Part shown: positions 7,474 to 16,475 of the stretch, piece after piece | Position numbering within the stretch: position 1 is the first letter of the stretch | Layout of the letters: each line of letters starts with the position of its first letter | Source of the DNA: an uncultured Collinsella sp. | Lineage (GTDB): Bacteria; Actinomycetota; Coriobacteriia; Coriobacteriales; Coriobacteriaceae | Direction: 5' to 3' | Length of the DNA stretch: 64,000 bases | NCBI GenBank assembly: GCA_900541875.1 | Contig: UQLF01000001.1 | Coordinates: 62,001 to 126,000, forward strand | The notes under the pieces: generated by a model | The model's database searches: none | Told to the model about the DNA's origin: nothing | What the model saw: the letters and a program-made list of their open reading frames with translations, nothing else | Position numbers and translations under genes: made by a program

Positions 7474-9504
7474 ATGACCACACCTGCATCCAAGCTGCTC
7501 CAGCCCATTACGGTTGGCCCCCTTGAGCTCAAGAACCGCATTATGTTCCCGCCGCTGACCACCGGCTACGAGGAGCGCGACGGCTCCATTGGCGAGCGCA
7601 GCCTGGCTTTTTACGAGCGCCTGGCCCGTGGCGGCGTGAGCTACATCGTCATCGGCGATGTCGCTCCCGTTATGACCGCGAGCCCCACGCCCAAGCTGGC
7701 AACCGACGCCCAGATCCCCACGTTTAAGGCCCTGGCCGACGTCGTCCACAAGCACGGCGCCAAGGTCGCGCTGCAGCTGTTCCACCCCGAGTACGACGTG
7801 CCCGGTGTCGGCCGCATGGTCATGGGATCCATGGCCGCCGCCAAGGCCGCGCAGGAGGCCAAGGCCGCCGGCGACGAGGAGACCTTTGCCGCCAAGATGG
7901 CCGAGTCCAACGAGATCCGCAACCAGGCCTACGCCAAGTTGCATCACGACATGCAGCACTTTGTGAACGAGGCGAGCGTAGAGCAGCTCACCCAGATCAA
8001 GGAGGCCATCGCTGCCTCGGCCGCCCGCGCGCAGCAGGCCGGCATCGACGCCATCGAGGTCCACGGCGACCGCTTGGTGGGTTCGCTGTGCTCGGCCATC
8101 CTCAACCAGCGCACCGACGAGTACGGCGGCTCGTTCGAGAACCGCGTTCGCTACGCGCTGGAGGTCGTCGCCGCCATTAAGGAAGCCGCGCCGCAGCTGA
8201 TGGTGGAGTACAAGCTCCCCGTGATCATGGAGAACCCCGACGGCACGCCGCGCGGCAAGGGCGGCCTGCAGCCCGACGAGGCCTGCGAGTTCGCCAAGCT
8301 GCTTGAGGGCGCGGGCATCGATATGATCCAGGTCGCGCAGGCCAACCACACCGGCAACATGGGCGACACCATTCCGCCCATGGGCGCCATGCCCTACAAC
8401 TGGACGCTGCCCGTGGCCGAGCGCGTCAAGGCCCTGGTCTCCGTGCCGGTGGCAACCGTCGGCCGCGTTGTCTCGGTCGAGGCCGGCGAGAAGATTCTGG
8501 AAGACGGCGCCGCCGACATCATCGCCTATGGCCGCTCGCTCATGTGCGACCCCGACATTGCGCTGAAGGCCGCTACGGGCGAGCCCATCCGCGAGTGCCT
8601 CAACTGCAACAAGGGCTGTGTCGATGCGATTCAAAACCGCAAGTACATTTCGTGCGTGCTCAATGCCGAGAACGGCGACGAGGCGACCATCGCCATCAAG
8701 CCGGGCGAGGGCGACAAGAAGATCGCCGTGGTGGGCGGCGGCATCGCCGGCCTGGAGGCCGCGCGCGTGGCGGCCAAGCGCGGCTACGACGTGACCGTCT
8801 ACGAGGCGAGCGATCATCTGGGCGGCCAGATTGTGCTGGCGGCCGCGCCTCCGCGCAAGGACGAGATCATGCGCTCGGTCGAGTACTACGAGAAGATTCT
8901 GCCTGGCCTGGGCGTGAAGGTTGAGCTCAGCCATGCCGCTACCGCTGAGGACCTCAACGTCGCCGACGCCGCGATTGTGGCCGTGGGCGCGCACGACGTG
9001 GTCATCCCCGTTCCGGGCGCCGACTCGGACAAGGTCGTCTCGAGCTGGGACGTGCTGGCCGGCAAGGTGGAGCTCAGCGGCCGCGTCGCCGTCATTGGCG
9101 GTGGCCTGGTGGGCACCGAGACTGCCGAGTATCTGCTGCAGCACGGCTGCGAGGTGGCGATCGTGGAGATGCTCGACAAGATTGCCGCGGGCGAGTCCGA
9201 GACCATTCTGCCGCTGATTATGAGCGACTTTGCCGAGCACAACGTGGAGCAGCACGTGAAGACCCGCCTGACCGCCATTACCGACGAGGGCGTGGAGGCC
9301 ATTCGCACCACCGAGGACGGTGCCGAGGAGCCGGTGAAGATCGCCTGCGATTACGTGGTGATGGCCGTGGGCTCCAAGGCCAATGCGTTTGACCTGGATG
9401 GCGTGACGGTGCCCGTGACCTGCGTGGGCGATTGCTCGGGCGAGCGCACCGCCGACATTGCGAGCGCCATCCGCACGGCGTATCACGCGGCCAACGAGCT
9501 GTAG
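7474..9504 (+). CDS. NADH:flavin oxidoreductase, Old Yellow Enzyme/BaiCD/2-enoate reductase type
   Basis: A 676-residue reductase. Residues 1-370 form the Old Yellow Enzyme TIM barrel (FMN), with the KNRIMFPP start, a GIDAIEVHGDR motif and a second-half NQRTDEYGGSFENR. A [4Fe-4S] cluster follows: CLNCNKGC plus a Cys 12 residues later, near 375-395. The C-terminal part has FAD and NAD(P) Rossmann motifs VVGGGIAG (about 418) and VIGGGLVG (about 540). This is the layout of 2,4-dienoyl-CoA reductase, 2-enoate reductase and the bile-acid enzymes BaiCD and BaiH. The substrate cannot be fixed by sequence alone. The ATG at 7474 has GAGAGG seven bases upstream; the ATG at 7468 is too close to it. Confidence 0.9.
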   Translation: MTTPASKLLQPITVGPLELKNRIMFPPLTTGYEERDGSIGERSLAFYERLARGGVSYIVIGDVAPVMTASPTPKLATDAQIPTFKALADVVHKHGAKVALQLFHPEYDVPGVGRMVMGSMAAAKAAQEAKAAGDEETFAAKMAESNEIRNQAYAKLHHDMQHFVNEASVEQLTQIKEAIAASAARAQQAGIDAIEVHGDRLVGSLCSAILNQRTDEYGGSFENRVRYALEVVAAIKEAAPQLMVEYKLPVIMENPDGTPRGKGGLQPDEACEFAKLLEGAGIDMIQVAQANHTGNMGDTIPPMGAMPYNWTLPVAERVKALVSVPVATVGRVVSVEAGEKILEDGAADIIAYGRSLMCDPDIALKAATGEPIRECLNCNKGCVDAIQNRKYISCVLNAENGDEATIAIKPGEGDKKIAVVGGGIAGLEAARVAAKRGYDVTVYEASDHLGGQIVLAAAPPRKDEIMRSVEYYEKILPGLGVKVELSHAATAEDLNVADAAIVAVGAHDVVIPVPGADSDKVVSSWDVLAGKVELSGRVAVIGGGLVGTETAEYLLQHGCEVAIVEMLDKIAAGESETILPLIMSDFAEHNVEQHVKTRLTAITDEGVEAIRTTEDGAEEPVKIACDYVVMAVGSKANAFDLDGVTVPVTCVGDCSGERTADIASAIRTAYHAANEL

Positions 9505-9579
9505 TTGAACATCGCGGCCAGGCGGGACGGTAGCACGGATCCGTCTCGCCCGGCTGTGCCCCGTCGGGTGTCAACCGGT

Positions 9580-9620
9580 GCGGGGCCTGCAAGCGCAGCA
9601 GGTCCCGCCCTTTTTGTTTT
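9580..9620 (+). terminator. rho-independent terminator
   Basis: Arm 9580-9590 pairs with 9598-9608 with one G-U pair and runs into CCTTTTTGTTTT. Another hairpin, 9521-9530 with 9541-9550, precedes it. Confidence 0.8.
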
Positions 9621-9953
9621 GCTCCGGTGGATGGCAATGCGCGGTAATCATGAGGAGTGAGGACGTCTGCTGCCTTGCAGATTACTCAAAATTATTGGGG
9701 GAGGGGTTAATAACTATATCCTCTATACCAAAGGACATAATGAGATGCCAATTTTGTTGACAAGCGAATGACGATTAGCTGCGAGTCAGCTACCAGCGTA
9801 AATAATCGATAAAGAAATGTCGTAATTTGGTGCCAAATGCCCAGATAACGCCGCGTCTATTTTAATTAACTGCTTTGAGCAAACAGTAAAATGCTACTAT
9901 CTAACTTGCACGTAAGAAAGCAGATTAACGGTTAAGGCTAAGAAGTGGCAGGT
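9621..9953. other. AT-rich intergenic region with possible promoter and small hairpins
   Basis: About 330 bases, clearly richer in A and T than the rest of the window. It contains a TAGCTG/CAGCTA inverted repeat near 9776-9791, a TTGACA-like hexamer near 9758 and a TACTAT -10-like hexamer near 9894. No protein-coding gene longer than a few dozen codons is supported. It could hold a promoter, a small RNA or transferred DNA. Confidence 0.4.
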
Positions 9954-10349
9954 ATGTCGGAAGCAACTAGGACTCGCACGCATGCGCCTGAGGTTAGGCA
10001 GCGCGCCGTCGAGATCCTCCAAGAGGGGGTCGGTCATCGCGCCCTCGCCGCGGAGCTTGGCATTCCCCAGGCCACGGCTCGTCAGTGGGCCCGCGCGTAT
10101 GCCGTGGGCGGTGCTGACGCCGTTCTCAATGCCGGTTCGCATCATCACACCTATTCGTACGACGTAAAGCTCGCTGTGGTTAAGGACCGTCTGGAAAACG
10201 GCTTGACGGTTCGCGAGGCCATGATCAAGCACAAGATTCCCAGCGAGTCTTCGGTCAAGGCTTGGTGCCGTCAGTACCGCGAGAGCGGTGAGTCCGCACT
10301 GGTCGATAAGCCGCGCGGTCGCAAGCCGCGCGCTAAAAAGGCGGAATAG
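9954..10349 (+). CDS. helix-turn-helix protein, transposase OrfA-like
   Basis: A 131-residue protein with two helix-turn-helix modules of the kind found in IS3/IS630 transposase helper proteins: VGHRALAAELGIPQATARQW (about 25-44) and TVREAMIKHKIPSESSVKAW (about 84-103). It ends with a basic tail, KPRGRKPRAKKAE. No catalytic transposase partner and no terminal repeats flank it, so it may be a domesticated regulator or a remnant. A GTG nine bases upstream (9945) is an alternative start. A terminator follows immediately. Confidence 0.65.
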   Translation: MSEATRTRTHAPEVRQRAVEILQEGVGHRALAAELGIPQATARQWARAYAVGGADAVLNAGSHHHTYSYDVKLAVVKDRLENGLTVREAMIKHKIPSESSVKAWCRQYRESGESALVDKPRGRKPRAKKAE

Positions 10350-10361
10350 CAAACGGGATGG

Positions 10362-10386
10362 TGCGCCCACGGGGGCGCATTTTTCT
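10362..10386 (+). terminator. rho-independent terminator
   Basis: TGCGCCC (10362-10368) pairs with GGGCGCA (10373-10379), followed by TTTTTCTT. Confidence 0.8.
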
Positions 10387-10635
10387 TGCCGCGTCAACTT
10401 TTTGGACTGCCGCGAGCCTATCGGGACATCCTCCAAAGTGCCCAATAAACCGCGCGCAGCGGCCCGCGCGTCCGTCGCTGCGGTAAGGGGACGTCACCCC
10501 TCTACTCCAATGCGGACAGACTCCTTGCCCCGTACGCCTAAAACTCCCCAGTTGACCGAAAACCCGCCGCCGCTACTCCTCAATTGAGCTATAACGTTAA
10601 ACAATTGCAGCGTTTTTGCATGGGGGAGTGATGGT
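10387..10635. promoter_or_regulatory. leader/promoter region of the hydrogenase operon
   Basis: A 250-base gap. The sequence changes from GC-rich to AT-rich near 10570, where CTCAATTGAG, TATAAC and CAATTG occur, a likely -10 region and short palindromes. GGGGGAG lies just ahead of the ATG at 10636. No gene is supported here. Confidence 0.4.
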
Positions 10636-13518
10636 ATGACGCTACTGTATTTCCTTACCCTGTTTCCGCTGGTACCGGCGCTGGGCATGCTGCTCGCGCG
10701 CGGTGACCGCGCCCGCGATGCGGTGGGGCTCATAGGTTCCGGCATTATTATGGCGGTGACAGTTGTAGTCGCCGTCATGTTTTTTGGCACGGGTCCGCAG
10801 AGCTTTGAGGTTGCCCCCGGCACCTCGCATGTGCTCTCGATCATCAGCTCCGCCATCGACGTGATTCTGTGCGCCGTTATCCTGTACAACGCGTTCAAAT
10901 ATGGGAACGCGCTCACAACGGTACTCGGCATAGTCCAGCTGGTGGGCTCGCTCGCCTTTGCAGCCATGACGCTGCCCGCGGCCGAAGCCGTCACGGCGAC
11001 GCCGCTCTACCTAGACTACATGAGCGTGATCATGGTCCTCGCCGTCGGCATTGTCGGCAGCCTTATCTGCGTGTATGCCCTGGGTTACATGAAGGACTTC
11101 CAGGCCCATGACGAGCACGAGGCCGAGCTGCGCGGGCAGACCGCGCCCGACCGTCGCCCGCAGTTCCTGGCGCTTATGTTCCTGTTCCTCTCGGCCATGT
11201 TCGTCATCGTGACGAGCGACAACCTTGAGTGGCTGTTCTGTGGCTGGGAAATCACCACCGTGTGCTCGTTCCTCATGATTGGCTACACGCGCACGCCCGA
11301 GGCCATCAAGAATGCCTTCACCCAGATCATCCTCAACATGCTGGGCGGCATCGCGTTTTTGGCCGGACTCATGTACCTGCACGTTAACGGCATGCCGCTG
11401 TCCATCTCGGGCATGATCGAGCTTTCCGGCGCCGGAACCGCGCAATCCGCGCTGCTGGTGATGCCGGTCATCCTGTTGTCGCTCGCCGCGCTCACCAAGG
11501 CCGCACAGATGCCGTTCCACACGTGGCTGCTCGGTGCCATGGTTGCCCCCACGCCCACGAGCGCCCTGCTGCACTCGTCAACCATGGTCAAAGCCGGCGT
11601 GTTCCTGATGGTCAAGCTCAGCCCGCTCTATGCCATCTATCCCGTGACCGGCTTTATGGTCACGAGTGTGGGTGCCATCACGTTTTTGCTCGCTGCCCTC
11701 ATGGCCATCTCGCAGAGCAACGCCAAACGCGTGCTCGCGTACTCCACCATTTCCAACTTGGGCCTCATCAGTGCCTGCTTGGGTGTCGGCGCGCCCGAGG
11801 CCGTATGGGCGGCCATCTTCCTGATCCTGTTCCACACGGTGGCCAAGTCGCTGCTGTTCCTGTGCGTGGGCACGGCCGAGCATCATATCGGCAGCCGCGA
11901 TATCGAGGACATGGACGGTATGTTCAGCCGCATGCCGCACCTGACGCGCCTGATGATGTTGGGCATCATGGGCATGTTTGTGGCGCCGTTTGGCATGCTC
12001 GTGTCCAAGTGGGGTGCCCTGGTGGCGTTTGCGCAGACTGGCAACGTGCTCATGATCATGGTGCTGGCCTTTGGCTCGGCCGCGACGTTTTTCTTCTGGG
12101 GCAAGTGGCTTGCCAAGCTTTCGGGCGTCGACCCCACGGCTCAAAACGTTGAGGTCAATGTCCATAAGACCGAATGGATGGCGCTCAACACCATCGCCGC
12201 GCTGCTGATTCTGTGCTGCGTGGCGTTCCCGCTCATCTCGAGCGGTCTGGTGTCGCCTTACTTGGCCATGGTGTTTGGACGCGTGCCGTACGTTATTGGC
12301 AAGGACGCCATGTATCTGATGGTGGTTATCGTGGCGTTTATCGCCGTGGTGCTGCTGACGTCGTTCCGCGTGAGCAACAAGCCGCACGTCAACGTGTACC
12401 TTTCGGGTGTGGGAACCGACAAATATCGCCATTTCCGCGGCTCGATGGGACACGAGGTGAAGGCCGAAAAGCGCAATTGGTACTCGGAGGACGCCCTTGG
12501 CGAGAAGCGTATTGGCCCCGCGGGTAGCGTCGTGTGCTGCAGCATTATCTTGTTTGCGCTGCTGTGTTGCGCGTGGATTGGGCCCGAGAGACTTGCCATG
12601 AGCGCGCCCTCGGTGCTGCGCGGCAAGTATTTCGAAGGTTCGGGCGTCGTGGGCATATTTATTGGTACCGTGGTGTTTGCCCTGCTGGCGCCTTTGGTTG
12701 GTGGCCTGATCGACGGCGTTGACCGCAAACTTTCGGCCCGTATGCAGGGCCGCGTGGGCCCGCGCCTGCTCCAGCCTTTCTACGACGTTGCCAAGCTGCT
12801 GCGCAAAGCCCCTGCCAGCGTAAACACCATGGACGATACCTATATGGCGTGCGCGCTCATCTTTACCGTCGTGGGCGGCGGCATCTTTGTGTCGGGCTCT
12901 AACACGCTACTGTGCGCTTTTATGGTGACGCTCGCCGCGATCTTTGTGGTGTTGGCGTCCGCCTCGACGCAAAGCCCGTTTGCCCAGGTTGGCGCCGATC
13001 GTGAGTTACTGCAGGTTATGAGTTACGAGCCCGCCGTTTTGCTGATGAGCGTGGGCCTGTACCTTGCCACCGACAGCTTCGATTCCATCGCCGTGACGGG
13101 GCAGTCGGCCCCCATCATCGTGTACAGCGCGCCCATTTTCCTGGCGCTGCTCGCGGTGCTTACCATCAAGCTGCGCAAGTCGCCGTTTGACCTTTCGTAC
13201 TCGCATCACGCGCATCAGGAGATCGTCCAGGGCGTCGCCACCGAGATGAGCGGCGGCACGCTGGCCAAGATGACCCTTATGCACTGGTGCGAGACCGTGC
13301 TGTTTTTGATGTGGGTGGGCATGTTCTTTGTCTGGGACAACCCGGTGAGCTGGGTCGTAGCCCTGGTCGTGATGGTCGCGACGTATTTTGTCGAGATCCT
13401 GATCGACAACACCTTCGCACGTAGCACCTGGCGCAGCTGCTTTAGGCTCGGATGGGGTGTGGCGCTGGTGTTTGGCCTGCTCAACCTTATGCCCATCCTC
13501 GTCGACGTGTTTATTTAG
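10636..13518 (+). CDS. Ech-type hydrogenase membrane subunit, NuoL-like antiporter fused to NuoH-like subunit
   Basis: A single 960-residue membrane protein joining two subunits usually encoded separately (EchA and EchB). Residues 1 to about 600 are a proton-antiporter-like NuoL/HyfB domain with many membrane helices and the conserved KAAQMPFHTWL and PTPTSALLHSSTMVKAG motifs. After a hydrophilic linker (about 590-635), residues 650-960 are a NuoH/HyfC/EchB-like domain with SARMQGRVGPRLLQPFYDV and the conserved membrane segment containing KLRKSPFDLSYSHHAHQEIV. There is no stop or frameshift at the junction. It would translocate H+ or Na+ when ferredoxin is oxidised. It is the first gene of a tightly spaced operon. 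Confidence 0.9.
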   Translation: MTLLYFLTLFPLVPALGMLLARGDRARDAVGLIGSGIIMAVTVVVAVMFFGTGPQSFEVAPGTSHVLSIISSAIDVILCAVILYNAFKYGNALTTVLGIVQLVGSLAFAAMTLPAAEAVTATPLYLDYMSVIMVLAVGIVGSLICVYALGYMKDFQAHDEHEAELRGQTAPDRRPQFLALMFLFLSAMFVIVTSDNLEWLFCGWEITTVCSFLMIGYTRTPEAIKNAFTQIILNMLGGIAFLAGLMYLHVNGMPLSISGMIELSGAGTAQSALLVMPVILLSLAALTKAAQMPFHTWLLGAMVAPTPTSALLHSSTMVKAGVFLMVKLSPLYAIYPVTGFMVTSVGAITFLLAALMAISQSNAKRVLAYSTISNLGLISACLGVGAPEAVWAAIFLILFHTVAKSLLFLCVGTAEHHIGSRDIEDMDGMFSRMPHLTRLMMLGIMGMFVAPFGMLVSKWGALVAFAQTGNVLMIMVLAFGSAATFFFWGKWLAKLSGVDPTAQNVEVNVHKTEWMALNTIAALLILCCVAFPLISSGLVSPYLAMVFGRVPYVIGKDAMYLMVVIVAFIAVVLLTSFRVSNKPHVNVYLSGVGTDKYRHFRGSMGHEVKAEKRNWYSEDALGEKRIGPAGSVVCCSIILFALLCCAWIGPERLAMSAPSVLRGKYFEGSGVVGIFIGTVVFALLAPLVGGLIDGVDRKLSARMQGRVGPRLLQPFYDVAKLLRKAPASVNTMDDTYMACALIFTVVGGGIFVSGSNTLLCAFMVTLAAIFVVLASASTQSPFAQVGADRELLQVMSYEPAVLLMSVGLYLATDSFDSIAVTGQSAPIIVYSAPIFLALLAVLTIKLRKSPFDLSYSHHAHQEIVQGVATEMSGGTLAKMTLMHWCETVLFLMWVGMFFVWDNPVSWVVALVVMVATYFVEILIDNTFARSTWRSCFRLGWGVALVFGLLNLMPILVDVFI

Positions 13519-13530
13519 GAGGCGGCATAC

Positions 13531-14085
13531 ATGGATCATAAAATGTCGCGCTCGCCGTGGGTTATTCATTACGACGGTTCGAGCGGCAACGGATGCGATA
13601 TCGAGGTGCTGGCCTCGCTCACGCCGCTGTTCGATGCGGAGCGCTTTGGCGTGGTCAACACCGGCAACCCCAAGCATGCGGATATCTTTTTGGTGACGGG
13701 GTCGGTCAATGCCCAGAACCTGCCCGTCGTGCGACAGATCTACAACCAGATGCTCGAGCCCAAGTGCGTGGTGGCGTGCGGCATCTGCGCGTGTTCGGGC
13801 GGCGTGTTCCGCGATGCCTATAACGTGATCGGCGGCGTGGACCGCGCGATTCCCGTGGACGTGTACGCGCCCGGGTGCGCCATTCGCCCCGAGACGGTGA
13901 TCGATGCCATCGTGGAGGCGTGCGGCATCCTGGACCAGAAGGAGGCCGTGATGCGCGCCGGCGGCGACCCGCTCACCGTGGGCGGTGCCGCTACTTGGGA
14001 CGGTGGCGTTGAGCTGGGCGAGGACGGGTTTGTGGCTGCTGCGGAGGCCGGCGACGCGACCGCCGCTGCAAAGGAGGCCGAGTAA
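13531..14085 (+). CDS. echC: Ech-type hydrogenase small subunit, NuoB-like
   Basis: A 184-residue homologue of NuoB/EchC, which carries the proximal [4Fe-4S] cluster next to the hydrogenase active site. Visible cluster features are CVVACGICACSGG (about 79-91) and APGCAIRPETVIDAI (about 112-126, the family's PGCxxRPE motif). A 40-residue alanine- and glutamate-rich tail extends past the family core. RBS AGGAGG precedes the ATG. The stop overlaps the next start by one base (TAATG), suggesting coupled translation. Confidence 0.9.
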   Translation: MDHKMSRSPWVIHYDGSSGNGCDIEVLASLTPLFDAERFGVVNTGNPKHADIFLVTGSVNAQNLPVVRQIYNQMLEPKCVVACGICACSGGVFRDAYNVIGGVDRAIPVDVYAPGCAIRPETVIDAIVEACGILDQKEAVMRAGGDPLTVGGAATWDGGVELGEDGFVAAAEAGDATAAAKEAE

Positions 14086-14804
14086 TGCAAAAGGCTATCT
14101 ATACCACCGTCGGGATCGAGGAGCTCCTGTCGCATGTCCAGGCGCTTAAGGGCGTCGGCGCGCGCTTTGTGCAAATGCACGCTGAACGCAACGTCGACGA
14201 CGGCTCGTATCGCTTGGTCTATACGTTTATCAATGTTCGTGCTGCTCAGGAGCATATTGCGCAGGACGGCAGCTATGCGATTGAGAACCTGGTGGTTGAG
14301 GGCATCGACCAGTACCAGGAGATTCCGTCCATCAGCTCGTATTACCCCGCGGTGTTCCCGTTTGAAAATGAGGCCCACGACCTGTTTGGCCTTGCCATCA
14401 CCGACATGCAGATCGACTTTAAGGGCTTTTTCTACCAGGTTTCGACTGCCGAGCCCATGAGCGTTATCACGCCCGAGGTGAAGGCCGCGCGCGAGAAGGC
14501 CATGAAGGTCCGTGCCGCCGCCGAAGCCAAGGCGCGCAAGGCCGCTGCCGAAAAGGCCGCCGCTGCTGCGGCTGCTGCAGGGGAGGGCGCTGCGAGCGCC
14601 GGCGATGCTTCGGCTGCGGCGAGCGCCCAGTCCGCTGCGGCTGCCGGCTCCGATGCTCAGCACGATGAGGCTGCTGCAAAGGCCGCGCTCAAGGCTGCCG
14701 AGATGGAGGCAAAGCTCGCCGCCATGGATCCCGAGAAAGCGGCCAAGGTCCGCGCGGCGCTTGCCGCCAAGGTCGCCCGCGACAAGCAGAAAAAGGAGGC
14801 GTAA
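14085..14804 (+). CDS. echD: Ech-type hydrogenase NuoC-like subunit with long alanine/lysine-rich tail
   Basis: A 239-residue protein. Residues 1-120 match the NuoC/EchD 30-kDa fold, including SISSYYPAVFPFENEAHDLF, the usual conserved signature of this subunit. Residues about 125-239 are a low-complexity tail rich in Ala, Lys and Glu, probably helical, which NuoC-like subunits of Ech enzymes normally lack. It assembles with the large subunit in the peripheral arm. Five bases separate it from the large-subunit gene. Confidence 0.85.
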   Translation: MQKAIYTTVGIEELLSHVQALKGVGARFVQMHAERNVDDGSYRLVYTFINVRAAQEHIAQDGSYAIENLVVEGIDQYQEIPSISSYYPAVFPFENEAHDLFGLAITDMQIDFKGFFYQVSTAEPMSVITPEVKAAREKAMKVRAAAEAKARKAAAEKAAAAAAAAGEGAASAGDASAAASAQSAAAAGSDAQHDEAAAKAALKAAEMEAKLAAMDPEKAAKVRAALAAKVARDKQKKEA

Positions 14805-14809
14805 GGTCC

Positions 14810-15898
14810 ATGGCACATCGCTCCGTTATTCCGTTTGGCCCGCAGCACCCGGTGCTGCCCGAGCCGCTTCATCTGGACCTGGTGATCGAGGACGACCGCG
14901 TCATCGAGGCAATTCCGCAGATCGGCTTTGTGCACCGCGGACTCGAGAAGCTCACCGAAAAGCGCGACATGCATCAGTTTGGCTACATCGCCGAGCGCAT
15001 CTGTGGCATCTGCGCCGTGGGCCACAGCTGCGGCTATGCCAGCGCCTGTGAGCGTATGCTCGACATCGAGGTGCCCGGCCGCGTGCAGTATATCCGCACC
15101 ATTTTGCACGAGCTTTCGCGCATCCACTCGCATCTGCTGTGGTTGGGCCTGCTCGCCGACGCCTTTGGCTTCGAGGCGCTGTTCTATCGGTCATGGACCC
15201 TGCGCGAGCAGATTCTCAAGATCTTTGAGAGTACTTGCGGCGGGCGCGTGATTCTGTCGATTAACGAGATCGGCGGCCTTAAACACGACATTGAGGATTC
15301 CGAGCTGGCGGGCATTGTCCAGACACTCGACGCCATGCGCCCCGACTACGAGGCTCTGGTGCATACGTTTTTGGACGATGCCAGCTGCGGCGAGCGCCTG
15401 CATGGCGTGGGCGTGATCAGCAAAAAGGATGCGCTGGAGCTTTCGATGGTCGGTCCGTTTGGGCGCGCCTCGGGCGTGGACTACGACGTGCGCATGTTTG
15501 GTGACGGCGCCTATGCGGACCTGGCTGCATTTGAGCCCATCGTTGCTACCGATGGCGACTGCTATGCCCGCTGCCAGGTGCGTTGCGCCGAGGTCACGCA
15601 GGCCATGGACATTATCAAGGAGCTTGTCGGCAAGATTCCGCACGACGGCATCGGCGGGCGTACCAAGCTCACACCGGCCGACGGCGCGCGCGGCGAGGTT
15701 GTGATTGAGCAGCCGCGCGGCGAGGCGTATTACTATGTGCGCGGCAACGGCACCAAGAACCTGGACCGTTTCCGCGTGCGCACGCCGACGTCGCAGAACT
15801 TGGCGGGTCTGACGCATGCGCTGCAGGGCGTACTCCTTGCCAACGTGCCCATGATTATCCTGACCATCGACCCCTGCATTAGCTGCACGGAAAGGTAG
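14810..15898 (+). CDS. echE: Ech-type [NiFe] hydrogenase large (catalytic) subunit, NuoD-like
   Basis: A 362-residue catalytic subunit. Both nickel-binding motifs are present: RICGIC at residues 63-68 and DPCISC at 354-359, so this is a true hydrogenase and not a complex I NuoD. Only three residues (TER) follow the last cysteine, so there is no C-terminal peptide to cleave; this is also the case, as I recall, for some Ech and Coo enzymes. The protein would reduce protons to H2 or oxidise H2, in contact with the membrane subunit. Hydrogenase maturation genes (hyp) are not in the window. Confidence 0.93.
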   Translation: MAHRSVIPFGPQHPVLPEPLHLDLVIEDDRVIEAIPQIGFVHRGLEKLTEKRDMHQFGYIAERICGICAVGHSCGYASACERMLDIEVPGRVQYIRTILHELSRIHSHLLWLGLLADAFGFEALFYRSWTLREQILKIFESTCGGRVILSINEIGGLKHDIEDSELAGIVQTLDAMRPDYEALVHTFLDDASCGERLHGVGVISKKDALELSMVGPFGRASGVDYDVRMFGDGAYADLAAFEPIVATDGDCYARCQVRCAEVTQAMDIIKELVGKIPHDGIGGRTKLTPADGARGEVVIEQPRGEAYYYVRGNGTKNLDRFRVRTPTSQNLAGLTHALQGVLLANVPMIILTIDPCISCTER

Positions 15899-15905
15899 GC
15901 GCGGC

Positions 15906-16247
15906 ATGAGTTTGCTGACATTTGCCAAGACGGCCTTGGGTTCTATGGTCAAGCAGCCGGTAACGGTGTGCTATCCGCAGGAGAAGCTCGCGGCACCCGA
16001 GCGCTTGCGCGGGCATATCGTCAATGACATGGATGTGTGTATCTGCTGCGGCATGTGTGCGCGTCGCTGTCCGGCGGGCGCGCTCGCGGTCGATCGCAAG
16101 GGTGGAACGTGGTCGATCGATCCGTATGCCTGCGTGGTGTGCGGCGAGTGCATCGAAAGCTGCCCCAAGCACTGCCTGACTATGGACGCCGCCCGCACCC
16201 CAGTCGCAGCGGACAAGACTCCCACAGTAGAAACCAAGCCGGAATAG
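15906..16247 (+). CDS. echF: Ech-type hydrogenase ferredoxin subunit (2x[4Fe-4S])
   Basis: A 113-residue protein with two ferredoxin motifs, CICCGMCARRCP (about 44-55) and CVVCGECIESCP (about 78-89). It matches EchF/NuoI, which relays electrons from soluble ferredoxin to the NuoB-like subunit. It is the last gene of the operon, seven bases after echE, and is followed by a strong hairpin. Confidence 0.9.
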   Translation: MSLLTFAKTALGSMVKQPVTVCYPQEKLAAPERLRGHIVNDMDVCICCGMCARRCPAGALAVDRKGGTWSIDPYACVVCGECIESCPKHCLTMDAARTPVAADKTPTVETKPE

Positions 16248-16257
16248 CGCTGGAATA

Positions 16258-16291
16258 GGGGCCGGTGGGGCAAAAATGCCCCACCGGCCCC
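16258..16291. terminator. strong hairpin ending the hydrogenase operon
   Basis: Perfect 15-bp arms (16258-16272 and 16277-16291) with an AAAA loop. There is no T-tract, so it may end transcription poorly or act mainly as RNA stabiliser. Confidence 0.6.
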
Positions 16292-16322
16292 GCGCTTAAA
16301 CGCGCGGGCGAGCCGCCGCGAA

Positions 16323-16475
16323 CAAAACTATGCCGGATTACGGGGCTGGATAGCGAACCTCCCACCATGCAGAAAAACGCAAAAACAAAACCGCAGGTAG
16401 AACGCCTGCGGTTTTTCATGAAACGCGGTTGTGGTCGGGGGTATCGGGTCAAACGTAGTAGATGGGCCAGTTTCG
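16323..16475. repeat. degenerate copy of an imperfect palindromic intergenic repeat
   Basis: It shares ACAAAACTATGCCGG at its left end, GTGGTCGG and CGTAGTA near its right end, and AAAACCGCAGGTAGAAC (in opposite orientation) with the element at 23479-23632. Inside is a hairpin, 16387-16397 with 16405-16415, ending in TTTTT, which could act as a terminator. The two copies flank the giant adhesin gene. The remaining bases to 16703 (16476-16703) contain GCGGATCATTTT, also found near 23420, and no gene. Confidence 0.6.

Noticed and set aside
7408..9486. A 692-codon open stretch opposite the enoate-reductase-like gene
   Set aside because: His/Gly/Leu-rich low-complexity translation with no known fold; opposite strand is a clear reductase.
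9945..10349. A complete insertion sequence around the helix-turn-helix gene
   Set aside because: No terminal inverted repeats, no catalytic DDE gene and no target duplication were seen.
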